Notes: generated by a model not told the origin, from the sequence alone. A DNA stretch of 64,000 nucleotides from Tillus elongatus (GCA_964006375.1 OZ023265.1:11545295-11609294); one strand, 5' to 3'; positions 50,620 to 62,200 are shown, numbered from the stretch's first letter. Translations and numbers: made by a program.

Positions 50620-53600
50620 CTAGTCATCATCAGATTCTTCTTTCTTTACTTCGGAGCTTTCCGCTTCTTGTTTGTAGTGTCTGTACTCAGGTTTCAATTC
50701 CCACATGTTCTTGTGCGGATTCTTCAAGTTATAATTACAAACTTCTTTTAGTATTTCCTTTAAATAAGTTATTGGTTGTTTGGTTATCTTCACAAGATCT
50801 TTAATATTGTAATACTGATGCTTTTCAAATGCTGCGAACAACATTTCCAACACTGCATCTTTGTCATCACGAGCCTTCTTGCCTTCAGCTTTCTTGCGTT
50901 CCATGTACTCAATCTGTAACAACAATAATAAGTCAATAACATCACACAAATGACATATTCTCCTGAAGCTCAGAGGAGCCTGTGTGTTTGCATGCGTAAA
51001 ATGTATTTATCATTAAAAGCTAATTAATACACGGAAGTCGAAAATACTACTAAAACTTGTCCTTTAAAAATAGTTGCTACTTTTCAACGGCTGCTCAATC
51101 GGCTGTGATGAACTATTTTGGCAAAAATCTTTCCCTATTAGAGACGACTATGTGATTTTTGCGTAACTCCATATATTTATATCCTGTGACTGAATTAGAA
51201 TTAATTGACGTGATTCTGTCCTTGCGTAACAAGTCTTGCAGTGCGATTCTTTTCTTGTTTACTAAAATATCTTTTATATAAAAGCCCGCAACCACCAAAA
51301 TTATATGGCCACCTGAAAATTCATAAGCCAAATATACCGGTGAGGCCAGTAGTTAGCTATGTTAATACACCTAATCATAAGATAGCGAGCAAACTGGTTT
51401 CACTTATTAAATAATACAATTACTTTCCAAAATATTCAGTTAAGAATTCTTATGAACTTACACAAAAATTAAATAACTTAATTATTCCCACAAATAGTAA
51501 ATTAGTCTCGTTTGATGTTTATAGCATGCATTCTAAGATACCCCCTAAAGAATGTTTACCTCTATTAGAAAACGTTTTAATAGAAAAGCACGTAAATGTC
51601 ATAAAAAGACAAGAAATAATGAATCTTTTTAATGAATGTATAAAACAAAACTATTTTAAATTTAATAATAAAATTTATATGCAAAATGAAGGTCTGCCTA
51701 TGGGTAGTCCGTTGTCACCTTTATTAGCCAACATATTTATGGAAAACTTAGAAAACCAAATTTTAACATCAGAACTTTCACATAATATTGTCTTTTGGTA
51801 CAGATACGTAGATGATATTTTAGCATGTTTTCAAGGTAGTCATACAGAATTAAATGAATCTTTAAATTTTATTAATAACTTTCACACAAATATTAAGTTT
51901 ACTTTAGAAGAAGAAGCTAACAGTTGTATAGATTTTTTAGACTTAACAATTAGAAAGTTAGAAAATAATTCATTTGACTTTTCAATATATAGGAAACCAA
52001 CTTACACTGACACAACCATACCATACGATTCATGTCACCCTTTTTCACAAAAGCTGTCAGCCTACCATTCTATGATACATCGTGCATTTTCAATACCTAT
52101 GTCACAAAACAATTTTGAAAAAGAAATTTCAATAATCAAGCAAACAGCATTTAATAATGGCTACTCTGTTAAAATAATAGATAAAATAATAGAGAGAAAA
52201 AAATACAAATTAGCGATTAATTTAATTTATCCAAATATTAGAGACAAAGAAGACAACAGATACGTTTCGATAACTTATTTTGGAACCATTTCAGAAAACA
52301 TTTCAAAAATTTTAAACACCTGTACAAATACAAAGGTAGCTTTTAAATCTTACAACACGACACGTGATTTGTTATTTAACGCGAAAGAAAAATCTTGTTT
52401 CCTGACAAAAGCTGGAGTTTATAAATTGGCTTGTACACATTGTAATGCAATCTACATAGGTCAAACTTCTAGAAATTTTAACACCCGATACAAAGAACAT
52501 ATTTCTGCATTTAGAAATAACCACGCTGACAAATCTACATTTGCAAAACATATTATTGATACCGAACATAGACCTACAATAAATAACCGCATACAACCAC
52601 TACATTTTTATAATGACAAACATAAACTAGACTTTTTTGAAGCTTTAGAAGTCAAAAGGCACACACACGACAATAACTACCTTGTTTTAAATGAGCAAAC
52701 TGATTTAAGTGAAGTGCTCAAGATTGCACATTTACCAATAAATTAAATACTAGGAAAGCTAAACAAAATATATTTTTTTGCTTTGGAGATTTTAAATGGA
52801 AACATACATATAAAGTTCCTTATCTAATCAAATTTTAGTGATTTTTCAAAATCAAATGAGGTGAGAAGACGTCAATTGGTAAAAGCAAAACAGCTGACAA
52901 ATTTGACAATAAGTCAAAATTTGAAGCACATGAAGAAGTTCTTTAATCATTTTAGGTCAATGAATGTGATTTTATTTATTACGTTTAAACAACTTTCATC
53001 AAAGTATAAAGCAGGCTCCACATTCGTGGCGTGAATTCACGTTCGCTTTCGTGCTCCACAAGTCTTTTGTCGCAGGACAGAAAACCGACACTGGATGGGG
53101 AACACCACCATACGAACATGAACCGCAAAAACCTCCACACTCTAACATAAATTTTACTTACATTATTCTTATGGTCTGAAACAGGCTTGTAGGTCTGCAC
53201 GATCCTATCTAACTGTTTCACCTGTCTCACTGGTACTGAAGCCTTGCGGATAGACTCCAGTTTCAGTTTCATGTAGGCATTATTCGCTTGTGGCTTGCAT
53301 TCCAGTTTTTGCAATATTTTACCTTCCATGTGCAACTTTTCAGTCTCTGGTATCACAGAATCAGTATTTAATGCTAAAATTCATATTAATATAATGCTGA
53401 TATAATATTAAGACTTGAAACATCCAACTAATGTAAATACTTACGTGTTACATGTGAAAATACTCCAAAAGTTTGTTGTGTTACTGTAGAGAAATCAAGT
53501 TTATAATCCTTTGGAATCGCTTCGTCACCTGGTTCACTAATATTCATAATCGTTGAGGAAAGTGACAAGGAAACTTGAGTTTTCTGCCCAGGAGCCCTGA

Positions 53601-53853
53601 AGAAAACAATGTTCTTGTACGGATATAATAAGAATTCTAATAGTAAGTATAAAACTACTAAATGAAGAACTCTTATACCAGGAAATGTTAACCATACTTA
53701 CTTGGAGATTTTTAGTTTTCCTACTTCCATATCACCAGGTGCCTTTTCCCACCTGTTTGCGATGTATTTTGGCACTTTTACGAGCCACACATCACGATTT
53801 GCGTTAGATAAATCTAGGTCTCTATCAAAATGAGTTTCTTTTTCTTTAGGCAT
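50620..53853 (-). CDS. GTF2F2: General transcription factor IIF subunit 2 (TFIIF beta, RAP30), 4 exons
   Basis: Exons on the minus strand are 53853-53702, 53596-53445, 53373-53162 and 50913-50620, with proper GT/AG sites. They give 810 nt, 269 residues (human 249). The N-terminal dimerisation barrel begins MPKEKETHFDRDLDLSNANR and has DVWLVKVPKYIANRWEKAPG and EVGKLKISK. The middle has EGKILQKLECKPQ..YMKLK and the linker QLDRIVQTYKPVSDH. The C-terminal winged helix contains VLEMLFAAFEKHQYYNIKDL, VKITKQPITYLKEILKE and WELKPEYRHYK. It pairs with TFIIF alpha and helps recruit RNA polymerase II to the preinitiation complex. Intron 3 (2.25 kb) holds a Penelope-like element on the opposite strand. 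Confidence 0.96.
51241..52746 (+). mobile_element. Penelope-like retroelement ORF (RT plus GIY-YIG endonuclease), lightly disabled
   Basis: Reading frame 51241-52746 has PQPPKLYGHLKIHKPNIPVR (Penelope RT signature), a TAA at 51412-51414, LVSFDVYSMHSKIPP, GLPMGSPLSPLLANIFMENL, YRYVDDIL (catalytic YVDD) and FDLTIRK-type palm residues. A C-terminal GIY-YIG nuclease follows (GVYKLACTHCNAIYIGQTSR, then YKEHISAFRNN and STFAKHIIDTEH). Apart from that one stop, about 445 codons stay open to the natural end at 52746. The 5' part before 51241 is out of frame and terminal repeats are not obvious. It lies in GTF2F2 intron 3, antisense. Confidence 0.88.
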
Positions 53854-54514
53854 TTTTCTTCAGTTACAAAAAATAAATTAAATACAACTTAACAAGTTCT
53901 ATACTTTTCACAAAAAGAATAACAATTGTTAAACAGGGTTGTTACTGTTACGTCTTTAATCTTTAAGTTCTTGCAGCATAAGTATAGGAGTATAAGCAGT
54001 AAGCATAAACCATATCAATATGCTAAATAAGTGACGTTCTAGATTTTTGTTTACGAGTTTTTTAAGGTTATGTTTATGACAGTTTGACTTTTACTCATTG
54101 TTGACAATAATGACGTTTACTAAAATCAGCTCTCTTCTTCTTTAAGTGCAAAAGTTCTACTCAAAAGTTATCATAGTCCATAGAATTTTTATGGAATTTT
54201 GATTTCTGATTTAGGGCAGATAGTGGAAATGTGGAATGCAAGCGTCCTCAAAAACCATAGAATATTCGGTAAAGGTTTACTTTTGTGGACCGTGTTCGAT
54301 TTTTACGAAATTTTGTATATAGACGTGTTTTAGGATGTAGATGACGAAAATTACATTGAAAATGAGGACAGAAGCCAACTTTTGGAGTAATTTGGTAAAT
54401 GAGTACAACTTACGTTTTTTCTACAAAAATGTCTAGAACTGCCTGTCATTCTCCATAGTTTCTTTGAGTGTGGACATTGTAATTCAGGCTTACAACTATT
54501 TATCTTCTTCAAAA
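53854..54514. other. Upstream region of GTF2F2
   Basis: Presumed promoter side of the minus-strand gene. AT-rich with no certain motif. Confidence 0.35.
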
Positions 54515-54588
54515 ACAACGATTTATCTATAAGTATATTTATTTATATCTAACTCAACAATTTTTTTACACAAATAACTTTAAAGCCA
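54515..54588 (+). repeat. Direct repeat flanking the LINE, left copy
   Basis: TATAAGTATATTTATTTATA, CTAACTCAACAATTTTTTTAC and ACAAATAACTT correspond to 59030-59097 with small differences. The two copies bracket the LINE at 54690-58852. Confidence 0.6.
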
Positions 54589-54730
54589 TGACCACATATT
54601 CAATCTCCAATGATTTTTTCATCATTGCCTATATACATTTATAAAAAAAGAAGTACTTAACCTTCTGCCCTCGCAACCATAAATTTTCAAACAATTGTGC
54701 AGCTATGCATTATAAAATGTGAAAAAGTAG

Positions 54731-55741
54731 ATGCCATCAAAGATAATGTGTGATGGTTCGTGTGGGCGCTACTATCATGCAAACGGGCGATGTTCCGAGT
54801 TATCGAAAGACCAGCTGATACAAATAAAGAATGCTGCTGGTTTAGCTTGGCTGTGTTCGAACTGCAGAGCTGGTGCCGGTCCCGCTGCCGCTGCTGCTAC
54901 AAAATCAACAAATCGTCCCGCTGCTGCTGGAGACGGAGGATCACGGCGTTCGTTAACTACCGTGGCCGTAGTCGACGAGGACGCTGCGGGTCCACCAGCT
55001 GTACCTGGGGCTGCGCAGCTTACTCTTCCTTTAGGCTCTGACATGCGTTCTGAAGATGCGAGTCTTACCGGAATTCTTAAAGAGATTTGGGCGGAACTGA
55101 GGACGCTACGGGAGTCTGTTATGTTTTGTTCAAATAAGATTTCCGATTTTGAAGTTGTGATGAAGGACTTTAAGACCTATACAAAAAAGGTGGATAATCT
55201 GCAAGTTCAGGCTGAAAAATTTTCATCGGAGTTTATGGCACTTAATACGAGAATTGATGAAATGGAACAGTTTTCTCGAAGCAACAATGTTGAAGTATTT
55301 GGCATTCCACAGAAGAATGGGGAAAATCTAATTGAGCTGGTACAGAAAATAGGAGAATTTACAAATTTCCCAGTAGAGCGTAGTCATATTGACACTGTAT
55401 ACAGGGTGCGTACAAGAATCCCAGATAAACCTAAAACTGTCGTGGTCAGATTTAATTCACGGAACATTAGAGATAATTTTCTCGCAGCTTGGAAGGTCGG
55501 AAGAACTTCTTTGGGAGATGCTGGGCGTTCTGGTGTAAATATTCAAGGGGTTGGTGACGCACTTTCCATTAGCGAACATCTGACACCTTCGAATAAGCTA
55601 TTGTTGGCAGATGCAAGAAGGGTAGCAAGAGAGAAGAGCTACCAGTTTATTTGGGTAAAAAACGGCCAAATATTTGTGCGAAAGACAGAGCGGTCTCGAG
55701 TTATACATATTCGAGGTCGGGATGTTTTTGACAAGCTGTAA
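54731..55741 (+). CDS. LINE ORF1 protein (zinc-finger, coiled coil, RRM-like)
   Basis: 336 residues. The start has a partial PHD-type finger: C7, C11, H16, C21, C42 and C45 are visible (MCDGSCGRYYHANGRC ... WLCSNC). The first Cys pair of a full PHD finger would lie upstream, where the frame is broken (stops at 54728-54730 and further up). An Ala/Gly-rich linker follows, then a coiled coil at about 110-180. Next is an RRM-like domain (NNVEVFGIP, RSHIDTVYRVR, KTVVVRFNSRNIRDNF) and a basic C terminus. It would bind LINE RNA as a nucleic-acid chaperone. Its neighbour ORF2 follows after 52 bp. Confidence 0.8.
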   Translation: MPSKIMCDGSCGRYYHANGRCSELSKDQLIQIKNAAGLAWLCSNCRAGAGPAAAAATKSTNRPAAAGDGGSRRSLTTVAVVDEDAAGPPAVPGAAQLTLPLGSDMRSEDASLTGILKEIWAELRTLRESVMFCSNKISDFEVVMKDFKTYTKKVDNLQVQAEKFSSEFMALNTRIDEMEQFSRSNNVEVFGIPQKNGENLIELVQKIGEFTNFPVERSHIDTVYRVRTRIPDKPKTVVVRFNSRNIRDNFLAAWKVGRTSLGDAGRSGVNIQGVGDALSISEHLTPSNKLLLADARRVAREKSYQFIWVKNGQIFVRKTERSRVIHIRGRDVFDKL

Positions 55742-55793
55742 GTTTTGGTTTGTTTTTGATACTTTACAATTGTTTATTTTCTTTGAAATGTAA

Positions 55794-56549
55794 ATGGCTC
55801 TTAGTGTTTTTTATCAAAACGCCCGCGGTTTAAGAACTAAACTTTTAAACTTTAGACTAAATTTGGCTGCAAATAACTTCGATATTGTTTGTGTGACGGA
55901 ATCTTGGCTTCTAGAAGGAGTTTTGGACAGTGAATTAATAAACGGGAATGACTACACTGTGTATCGTAGGGATCGCGCATCTTCAGCTTCACAAAAGTCT
56001 GGGGGAGGCGGCGTGTTAATCATGGTGAAAAATACTTTCAACTCATCGTCTGTTCTGCAATTACAAACAGACGTGGAGGATCTTTGGGTATTGGTGACGC
56101 TTGGGAATGGTATAAAGCTTTATGTAGGATGTGTATATATTCCTCCACAGTCAGAAGACTCATTGCAATGCTTTGCTAGTGGCCTGGGTGATCTCATTGG
56201 AACAGTTGGCGATTCACCACTTCTTTTGTGCGGTGACTTCAATCGTCCTAGAATAGAGTGGAAACGACTGGCAGATACAGCAGCTTTAATTCCAGCTAAC
56301 TTTGACAATAGCTCTGTGCCTTTGCTTGATGCATTTTCTTTATGTAATTTTAAGCAGTTTAATTATGTTACTAATGTAAATCATAGAATACTTGATCTTG
56401 TTATGTGTAATCAAGAGATTGTTGAGAGCTTATTACACTGTTGTTGTCCTCTCGTAGATGAGGACGTTCACCACCCTGCTGTTGAATTCATGCTCTCTAT
56501 GAAAGCTGTACATTGTTTAAAAAGGGCTGATAATAGCTCTTTTAATTAA
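55794..56549 (+). CDS. LINE ORF2, endonuclease part
   Basis: 251 codons of the apurinic/apyrimidinic-type endonuclease. It shows FYQNARGLRTK (catalytic Asn), TESWL, YRRDR, GGGGVLIMV, LLLCGDFNRP (GDFN), LDLVMCN and DEDVHHPAVEF (the SDH-equivalent, with DVHHP). The frame then hits TAA at 56547-56549 beside a run of ten A residues. The RT frame continues immediately in the next frame, so a one-base insertion or error explains the split. Confidence 0.85.
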   Translation: MALSVFYQNARGLRTKLLNFRLNLAANNFDIVCVTESWLLEGVLDSELINGNDYTVYRRDRASSASQKSGGGGVLIMVKNTFNSSSVLQLQTDVEDLWVLVTLGNGIKLYVGCVYIPPQSEDSLQCFASGLGDLIGTVGDSPLLLCGDFNRPRIEWKRLADTAALIPANFDNSSVPLLDAFSLCNFKQFNYVTNVNHRILDLVMCNQEIVESLLHCCCPLVDEDVHHPAVEFMLSMKAVHCLKRADNSSFN

Positions 56550-56550
56550 A

Positions 56551-58638
56551 AAAAAAACAAATTACCCTATGATAAATCATATTCTGAAAAATATTCCTTG
56601 GCGTGCCCTGATGGAAGGTTTGGAGGTTGATCGTATGGTTGAAAAGTTATACTCTGTTATCTTTGATTGCATTAAATATCACGTCCCAATGATCCGAATA
56701 AAGAAAAAATATCCTCCATATTTTTCTCCATCAACAATTAAGTGTATCAAAGAAAAAAATAAGTATCACAAAAAGTGGAAACTTTATAAAAACACGGCCG
56801 ATTATAGCTCCTTTAAAATGTTACGGGCTCGTTGCAAGCGGCAAATTGCTATTGATCACGACCACTATATCAGACTGACCGAGAACTCAATTGCTTCGGA
56901 TTCCAGCCGTTTTTGGCGTTATATCTCATTAAAGAAGGCCAATCAAGGTATACCGTCTACGATGACATTAGATGAAGTTTCTGCTTCATCGGGAGGGGGT
57001 ATTTGCGATCTTTTTGCGCACTTTTTTAGAAGCGTTTATGAAAATGGGGATGACGCACCGTATACGGATGATGCAGATGTGGGTATTGATTCACGCTCTC
57101 TATCCAGCATTTATATTACTGCAGACGAGATACTGGATTCATTGGCAAGGCTTGATGATAAAAAGGGTGCTGGACCTGACGGATTGTCGCCATATTTTAT
57201 AAAGAGATGTGGCGATTCTCTGTTAGAACCTCTGATGTTGATTTTCAATAGATCCCTGCATTCTGGAATTTATCCCATAAAATGGAAGACTGCCTCTGGT
57301 ATTCCTATACATAAGGGTGGTCCTAGGAAATGTATTAAAAATTATCGTCTGATCAGTATCTTAGATGTATTTGGAAAATTGTTTGAATCCCTGGTATATG
57401 TAAAGCTTTTTGAATTTGTCAAACAAAAAATTATTCCAGAGCAACATGGTTTTTATAGAGCCAGGTCGGTTGACACCAACTTAACTTTATATACAGAATT
57501 TCTATTGAGATCTTTGGAAACAGAAAAGCAGGTGGATGCTGTGTACACCGATTTTTCCAAGGCCTTTGATAAAATTAATCATAGCATTTTGTTGAGAAAG
57601 CTGGAGGTGATCGGTGTGCATGGAGTTCTTCTGCGTTGGGTTAGTTCATATATTAGAAACAGATCTCAATTTATATCCGTGTTAGGTTACGAATCTATCC
57701 CTTACGAATTACCATCAGGTGTACCCCAAGGATCCCACCTTGGACCACTATTATTTCTTGTATACGTTAATGATATAAATACTTGTTTTCAATTCTGTAA
57801 ATTTTTGATGTATGCCGACGACCTCAAATTATTTATTCCTATTAATTGTGAACAAGACTGTTTGCGTTTACAGGCCGACCTTAACAACTTGACTAATTAT
57901 TGTAGCATAAATCAGCTTTACCTTAATTTAGATAAGTGTAGTGTTATAACTTTTACCCGTGGGAAACTATGGCAAGACTTTCCGTATCTCTTAGATAATA
58001 ATATTATTACACGGGTTACTTATGTAAAAGATCTAGGCGTTACCTTTGACAGCAAGCTACTGTTCTACAGACATATTGACAATCTTGCTACTGACAGTTA
58101 TCGTATGCTGGGGCTTATCATGCGGCAGGGTGCAGTTTTTTACAATAAAAAATGTTTTATCTCATTATACAATGCGTATGTTGCCAGCAAATTAAAGTTT
58201 GCGTCTTCTGTATGGAATCCCCAGTATCTTATTTACAAGGAGCGCCTAGAAAAGATACAAAATAGATTTTTAAGGTTTTTGTGCTTTAAACTTAAGTTAG
58301 AATTTAATAATGACTACAAATATATGCGACATTGTTTTGAAATTCTATCATTGGAAGAAGGCCGGCTTGTCTCAGATTGTCTTTTCCTTTTTAAAATAGT
58401 AAACGGTTTGATAGACTCTCCGGAACTTCTAAGTCAGATACGTTTCAATGTTCCAAATCGACTTCTCAGGGTGGCTGAACCTTTTTCCTTGCCCTTTAGC
58501 AGAACTAACGCTGCTCTAAATTCGCCGCTGTCAAGAATGTTGAGAGCGGGTAATGAGTTCTCAGCCATCGACATGTTCAGTGGCTCATTGCTCGGGTATA
58601 AAAAAGCTCTGAAAGTCCGACTATTGTTGGTGCCTTGA
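56551..58638 (+). CDS. LINE ORF2, reverse transcriptase part
   Basis: About 690 intact codons; the listed start is the resumption of frame, not a true initiation codon. RT motifs in order: YRLISILDVFGKLFE, EQHGFYRARSVDTNL, AVYTDFSKAFDKIN (motif A, catalytic Asp), GVPQGSHLGPLLFLVYVNDI, FLMYADDLKLF (catalytic YADD), VTYVKDLGVTFD. The C-terminal region NRFLRFLCFKLKL to PLSRMLRAGNEFSAIDMF is conserved in Jockey-superfamily LINEs. There is no C-terminal RNase H. Confidence 0.88.
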   Translation, partial: KKTNYPMINHILKNIPWRALMEGLEVDRMVEKLYSVIFDCIKYHVPMIRIKKKYPPYFSPSTIKCIKEKNKYHKKWKLYKNTADYSSFKMLRARCKRQIAIDHDHYIRLTENSIASDSSRFWRYISLKKANQGIPSTMTLDEVSASSGGGICDLFAHFFRSVYENGDDAPYTDDADVGIDSRSLSSIYITADEILDSLARLDDKKGAGPDGLSPYFIKRCGDSLLEPLMLIFNRSLHSGIYPIKWKTASGIPIHKGGPRKCIKNYRLISILDVFGKLFESLVYVKLFEFVKQKIIPEQHGFYRARSVDTNLTLYTEFLLRSLETEKQVDAVYTDFSKAFDKINHSILLRKLEVIGVHGVLLRWVSSYIRNRSQFISVLGYESIPYELPSGVPQGSHLGPLLFLVYVNDINTCFQFCKFLMYADDLKLFIPINCEQDCLRLQADLNNLTNYCSINQLYLNLDKCSVITFTRGKLWQDFPYLLDNNIITRVTYVKDLGVTFDSKLLFYRHIDNLATDSYRMLGLIMRQGAVFYNKKCFISLYNAYVASKLKFASSVWNPQYLIYKERLEKIQNRFLRFLCFKLKLEFNNDYKYMRHCFEILSLEEGRLVSDCLFLFKIVNGLIDSPELLSQIRFNVPNRLLRVAEPFSLPFSRTNAALNSPLSRMLRAGNEFSAIDMFSGSLLGYKKALKVRLLLVP

Positions 58639-58852
58639 TTTTTTGGATTCTTTATTTCCCTCCATATTATAAGTGTGTGCACAAGTATGTGCATATTGTA
58701 TTTACAACTTAAATTAAATATTGTTTTGATTTGTTTTTAGAATAATGAATGATGTTTTTGTTATCACTGCTATATTTGTATTTGTATACTCTGTATGTGA
58801 TCCTATTTTGGGGGCAACCCCGTTGGTATCCAAATAAATAAATAAATAAATA

Positions 58853-60930
58853 ACTTTCTTGAAAATAAATGCTTAATAATATGTGGCTTCACTTTAAATA
58901 ACATTTTTGCAATTAAAATATGGAATAAAATCTCATATCAATCCATTTTTTATGTATTAGAAAATGACCTTTTCATTAAGGTGAGTCAGGATTGAGTTTC
59001 ATACGTGTTTACATATATGACAGTCAATTACCCATAAGTATGTTTATTTGTATCTAATAACTCAACATATTTTTTTACACAAATAACTTATTATGTAAGT
59101 CATCTTAAACATATAAAGAGTGCGTATTGCTCCGCGCGTATATAAATTGGCATTTTTATCTCAATTTCGCTTATATGTCACGTTTTGCAACTAAATATGA
59201 AGCAGAGATCAATATTAGAGCCAGTCGGCCAGACACATACAGAAAAAAGAGGTATTCTCGGTCGAATAGGGGCTCAATTGTAGTGGCGACTTTACGATGT
59301 GTCGGCCCAACGAACTGTCGGCCCAACGATACGCCACGATGTTTTAGAATCGTATTTCATAGGACATGGTTATCCCAACACAGTTCCAGAAATAAATATG
59401 AGAGAATTGCAAGAGAAAGAAATTCAGGATGCCCTGTAGCTTGGGACAAAAAATCAAATCAAATATTATCAAAATCAGACGCACAGATGAATATTTAAGG
59501 CATTCCCTACCCCTTTGTTATGTTATTTTGAGTACAAATTCAAATATACTTGGTCCACAAAAGCAAAACGTTGAATACAAGAAAACAAATAATATAATCA
59601 CCGTCACCGCCTGAACTGAAGAAAAGTAACGCAATCATATAGTTAACTACATTCTTATTATATCAATATAATTAAGAATGAGAGTAGGTATTGCCTCAAA
59701 TACAAAAGTATAATTATAATTATATAAATCAATATTGTTATTGATCTTGCTGTCAGTTCGTGACAGTATTTGCAATCAGAGGGAAGGTACGTCATTTGCC
59801 TCAGCCAATGAAAATGCTAGAAATGGCTTTACGCCCCTAATGTTGAGGATTTGTGAAAACGCGACCCGGCAGTGCTTTCGATATCGATTTTCTGAGGCAC
59901 AAGTGAGATCGACAATAAAAGGAGAGGTTATCTCTGTCGCACACACGCAGAGATAAGGCTCATTTGTAATGGTTGTATAATTTTCTAATTTTCTACCTGG
60001 TTTTGGTTGACCTGTAGATTAAAATGTTCGCTAACGCTAACAACAGTTCCAAATTATTAAAAAAAGGCAGTTAAACAATGCGATAATGATTAATGAGTAA
60101 GAAAAAGACAGCATCTCATTTTATGCCCCATATCTATATTCAAAATTTGCCTCAACTGTCATTATTCATGTGGGGTTTTTTTCAGTTCAAGGTTACATTT
60201 AAATGTTTAAAAGTATTTGGTATGACTCATTTATTCTGACAACTGTGACGTTAAAATAATATTTAAAATGTGTTTCATGACTTAGGTACTATTAAATTTG
60301 AAAATGGAATCCTCAGCTACTGCCAGCACCAACGAGTCTCATTTTACCATTCTGAGACCTCGAGATGTAACCGTTTCTGAAATTTTACAATAAGTCATAT
60401 ATTAAACTAGTTGTTTTTGCAGATATCGTCCCAAACTTCTTCCAGGATCGATACAGATTACCTGGAAACACTGGTAAATCCTTACATTTCTTTTATTGTT
60501 TGCAATTTGTTCACTATTGCATTTTCGCTTACATTCTTCTAGCTTGCTAGCGATCGAGATAGATGGGCGAGTCGTGCAGAGTTTTTCCTTGCCATGTTGT
60601 TATTTTGTCTTAATATGGGAAATTTATGGAGGTTTCCTAAATACGTTTTACGTTATGGAGGTAAGTAATATTTTTCAAAATAAAAGGTAGGTATATGGAT
60701 TTTTAGCGTATCATCCTAGACTGGATATAGCTGTATACATATCGATCTAAACGCGTGATAAACTTGAGGTCCAAAGCTATCGGCGGGTACATATTTTCTC
60801 GGCATTCCTGAAAGTGATGGAGAAAATGAGAACATCCAAAGTAACACATTTTAGTTTGGATCATTAGATTGTGCTAATATTTCAACATGGCTCCGTTCTA
60901 GATAAGTCCAACACGACAAATTTACTATCA
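58853..60930. other. Intergenic; right direct repeat at 59030-59097, otherwise unidentified
   Basis: The right copy of the 54515-54588 repeat lies at 59030-59097. A slightly GC-richer stretch at 59150-59500 has a 123-codon frame that I cannot assign. No RNA gene is seen. Confidence 0.35.
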
Positions 60931-62200
60931 GCTGGAATAACTGGATAAAACTTCATGATGCTGCAGAACCTGTTGATGTTGTTTGCTTTGATTTGTCAAA
61001 TACATTTAATAGGGTATCTCACAAAATATTGTTAGAGAGGCTGGAATGTGCGGGTATTCTGGAAAATCTTCTTCAATGGATCAGTGCAAACACTACAGTA
61101 AAACATACCGACTTTGGGTTGGTGACTTTATCTCACACTCTCATGATATCAAATCTGGAGTTCCCCAACATTCATAGTTGGGACAATCCTATTTCATTGA
61201 TTGTTGTTGCCATTACTTGGTGAAACTGGTCCATACTCTATATACAGACTTGGAGACTACTTCTCTGGCTTCACTGGGTTAGATGTTCTCGGATATTGTT
61301 CAACGTTTCGCGAAACTAGTCACAGAAACGTTGAACAATATCCGAGAACATCTAACCCAACAGTGAAGCCAGAGAAGTAGTCTCCAAGTCTGTATACAAT
61401 CCTATTTATTATCTATACAGCTGATGTGTTGAGATTCCAGCACGCCTTCTACGCATATATACACTTACATATATAATTCTTCCATGCAGCCACCAATCAG
61501 ATATACATTGGTGCGATCCAAAAATAGTGTCATGACTGGATATATCCATTTAATAGTGTGCTAAACCTTGAATCTAACAATCCAAAACAACTCTACTGGT
61601 TATGTGGGAACATAATTCCAAATTCTAACAGCAGTAATGAACTTATCATATGATGTTGTCAGCAAAATACTGAACAAAATTCACTGTTATATTTGCTGAG
61701 CAGATTATTTCGATCCCCGAACTGCGAGATCTGGAACCACATTAGATACTGAAGTGTTTATTAGACCGGTTGGTTTTCTTTAAGAGTTATGCGAAGCATT
61801 GGACATCGGACACCTTACCTATCAACAACGTCCTTCCAGATCTGGACCTTTCACTTTGATTACAGAAGACTTAGATTTGACCTAATTTATAGGTACATAC
61901 AAAATATTGCGTGGTTTCCTGTGGAGTGGTTTACAAGAATTGTTTGTGAAAAATCATGACATAGGGTAAAGCTGACTGGTGAAAGTTTTATGACATTGCT
62001 TTGCCCAAATATGTCGTTAGTGCACTTTAAAAATTTTCCAGATGAATATCTTCGATTGATTAACGAGTTATCTTTCCCTGTGACTCAAGCTGTTATTGCT
62101 GACTGGTCAAGTTACACAACATTCTGGTGTTATTTGTAAATGTGCGACTTGAGACTATGATACACATCTGCAGCACCAATCGTATGTCTTTAGAAGCAAT
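60931..62200 (+). pseudogene. Heavily decayed LINE RT with a palindrome inside
   Basis: The frame at 60960-61080 reads AEPVDVVCFDLSNTFNRVSH (RT motif A, with the second motif Asp changed) and KILLERLECAGI. GVPQ survives at 61160 in another frame, followed by a stop. Beyond the palindrome, fragments such as LDIGHLTYQQRPSRSGPF (about 61800) fit LINE C-terminal sequence. Many stops and shifts show an old insertion. Confidence 0.55.
61241..61396. repeat. 156-bp near-perfect palindrome (foldback element)
   Basis: Arms of about 70 bp begin TATACAGACTTGGAGACTAC and end in the reverse complement. The loop GCGAAACTAGTCACA lies between CAACGTTTC and GAAACGTTG at about 61302-61335. It has interrupted the decayed LINE at 60931-62200. 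Confidence 0.8.

Larger units (their letters stand above)
54690..58852 (+). mobile_element. Nearly complete two-ORF non-LTR retrotransposon (Jockey/CR1-like)
   Basis: ORF1 (54731-55741), a 52-bp spacer, ORF2 (55794-58638, one frame break near 56547) and a 3'UTR ending in (AAAT)n at 58830-58852. It is the best preserved retroelement of the window. The 5' end is not well defined; the ORF1 N terminus appears clipped, so the copy is slightly 5'-truncated or decayed there. The short-tandem 3' end instead of poly(A) fits CR1-like members of the Jockey superfamily. Confidence 0.88.

Noticed and set aside
55794..58638. Programmed frameshift between endonuclease and RT of the LINE
   Set aside because: Such LINE ORF2 proteins are normally a single frame; a one-base indel at an A run is simpler.
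61241..61396. Hammerhead motif in this palindrome
   Set aside because: CGAAAC is present but the CTGANGA core and stem II are not.
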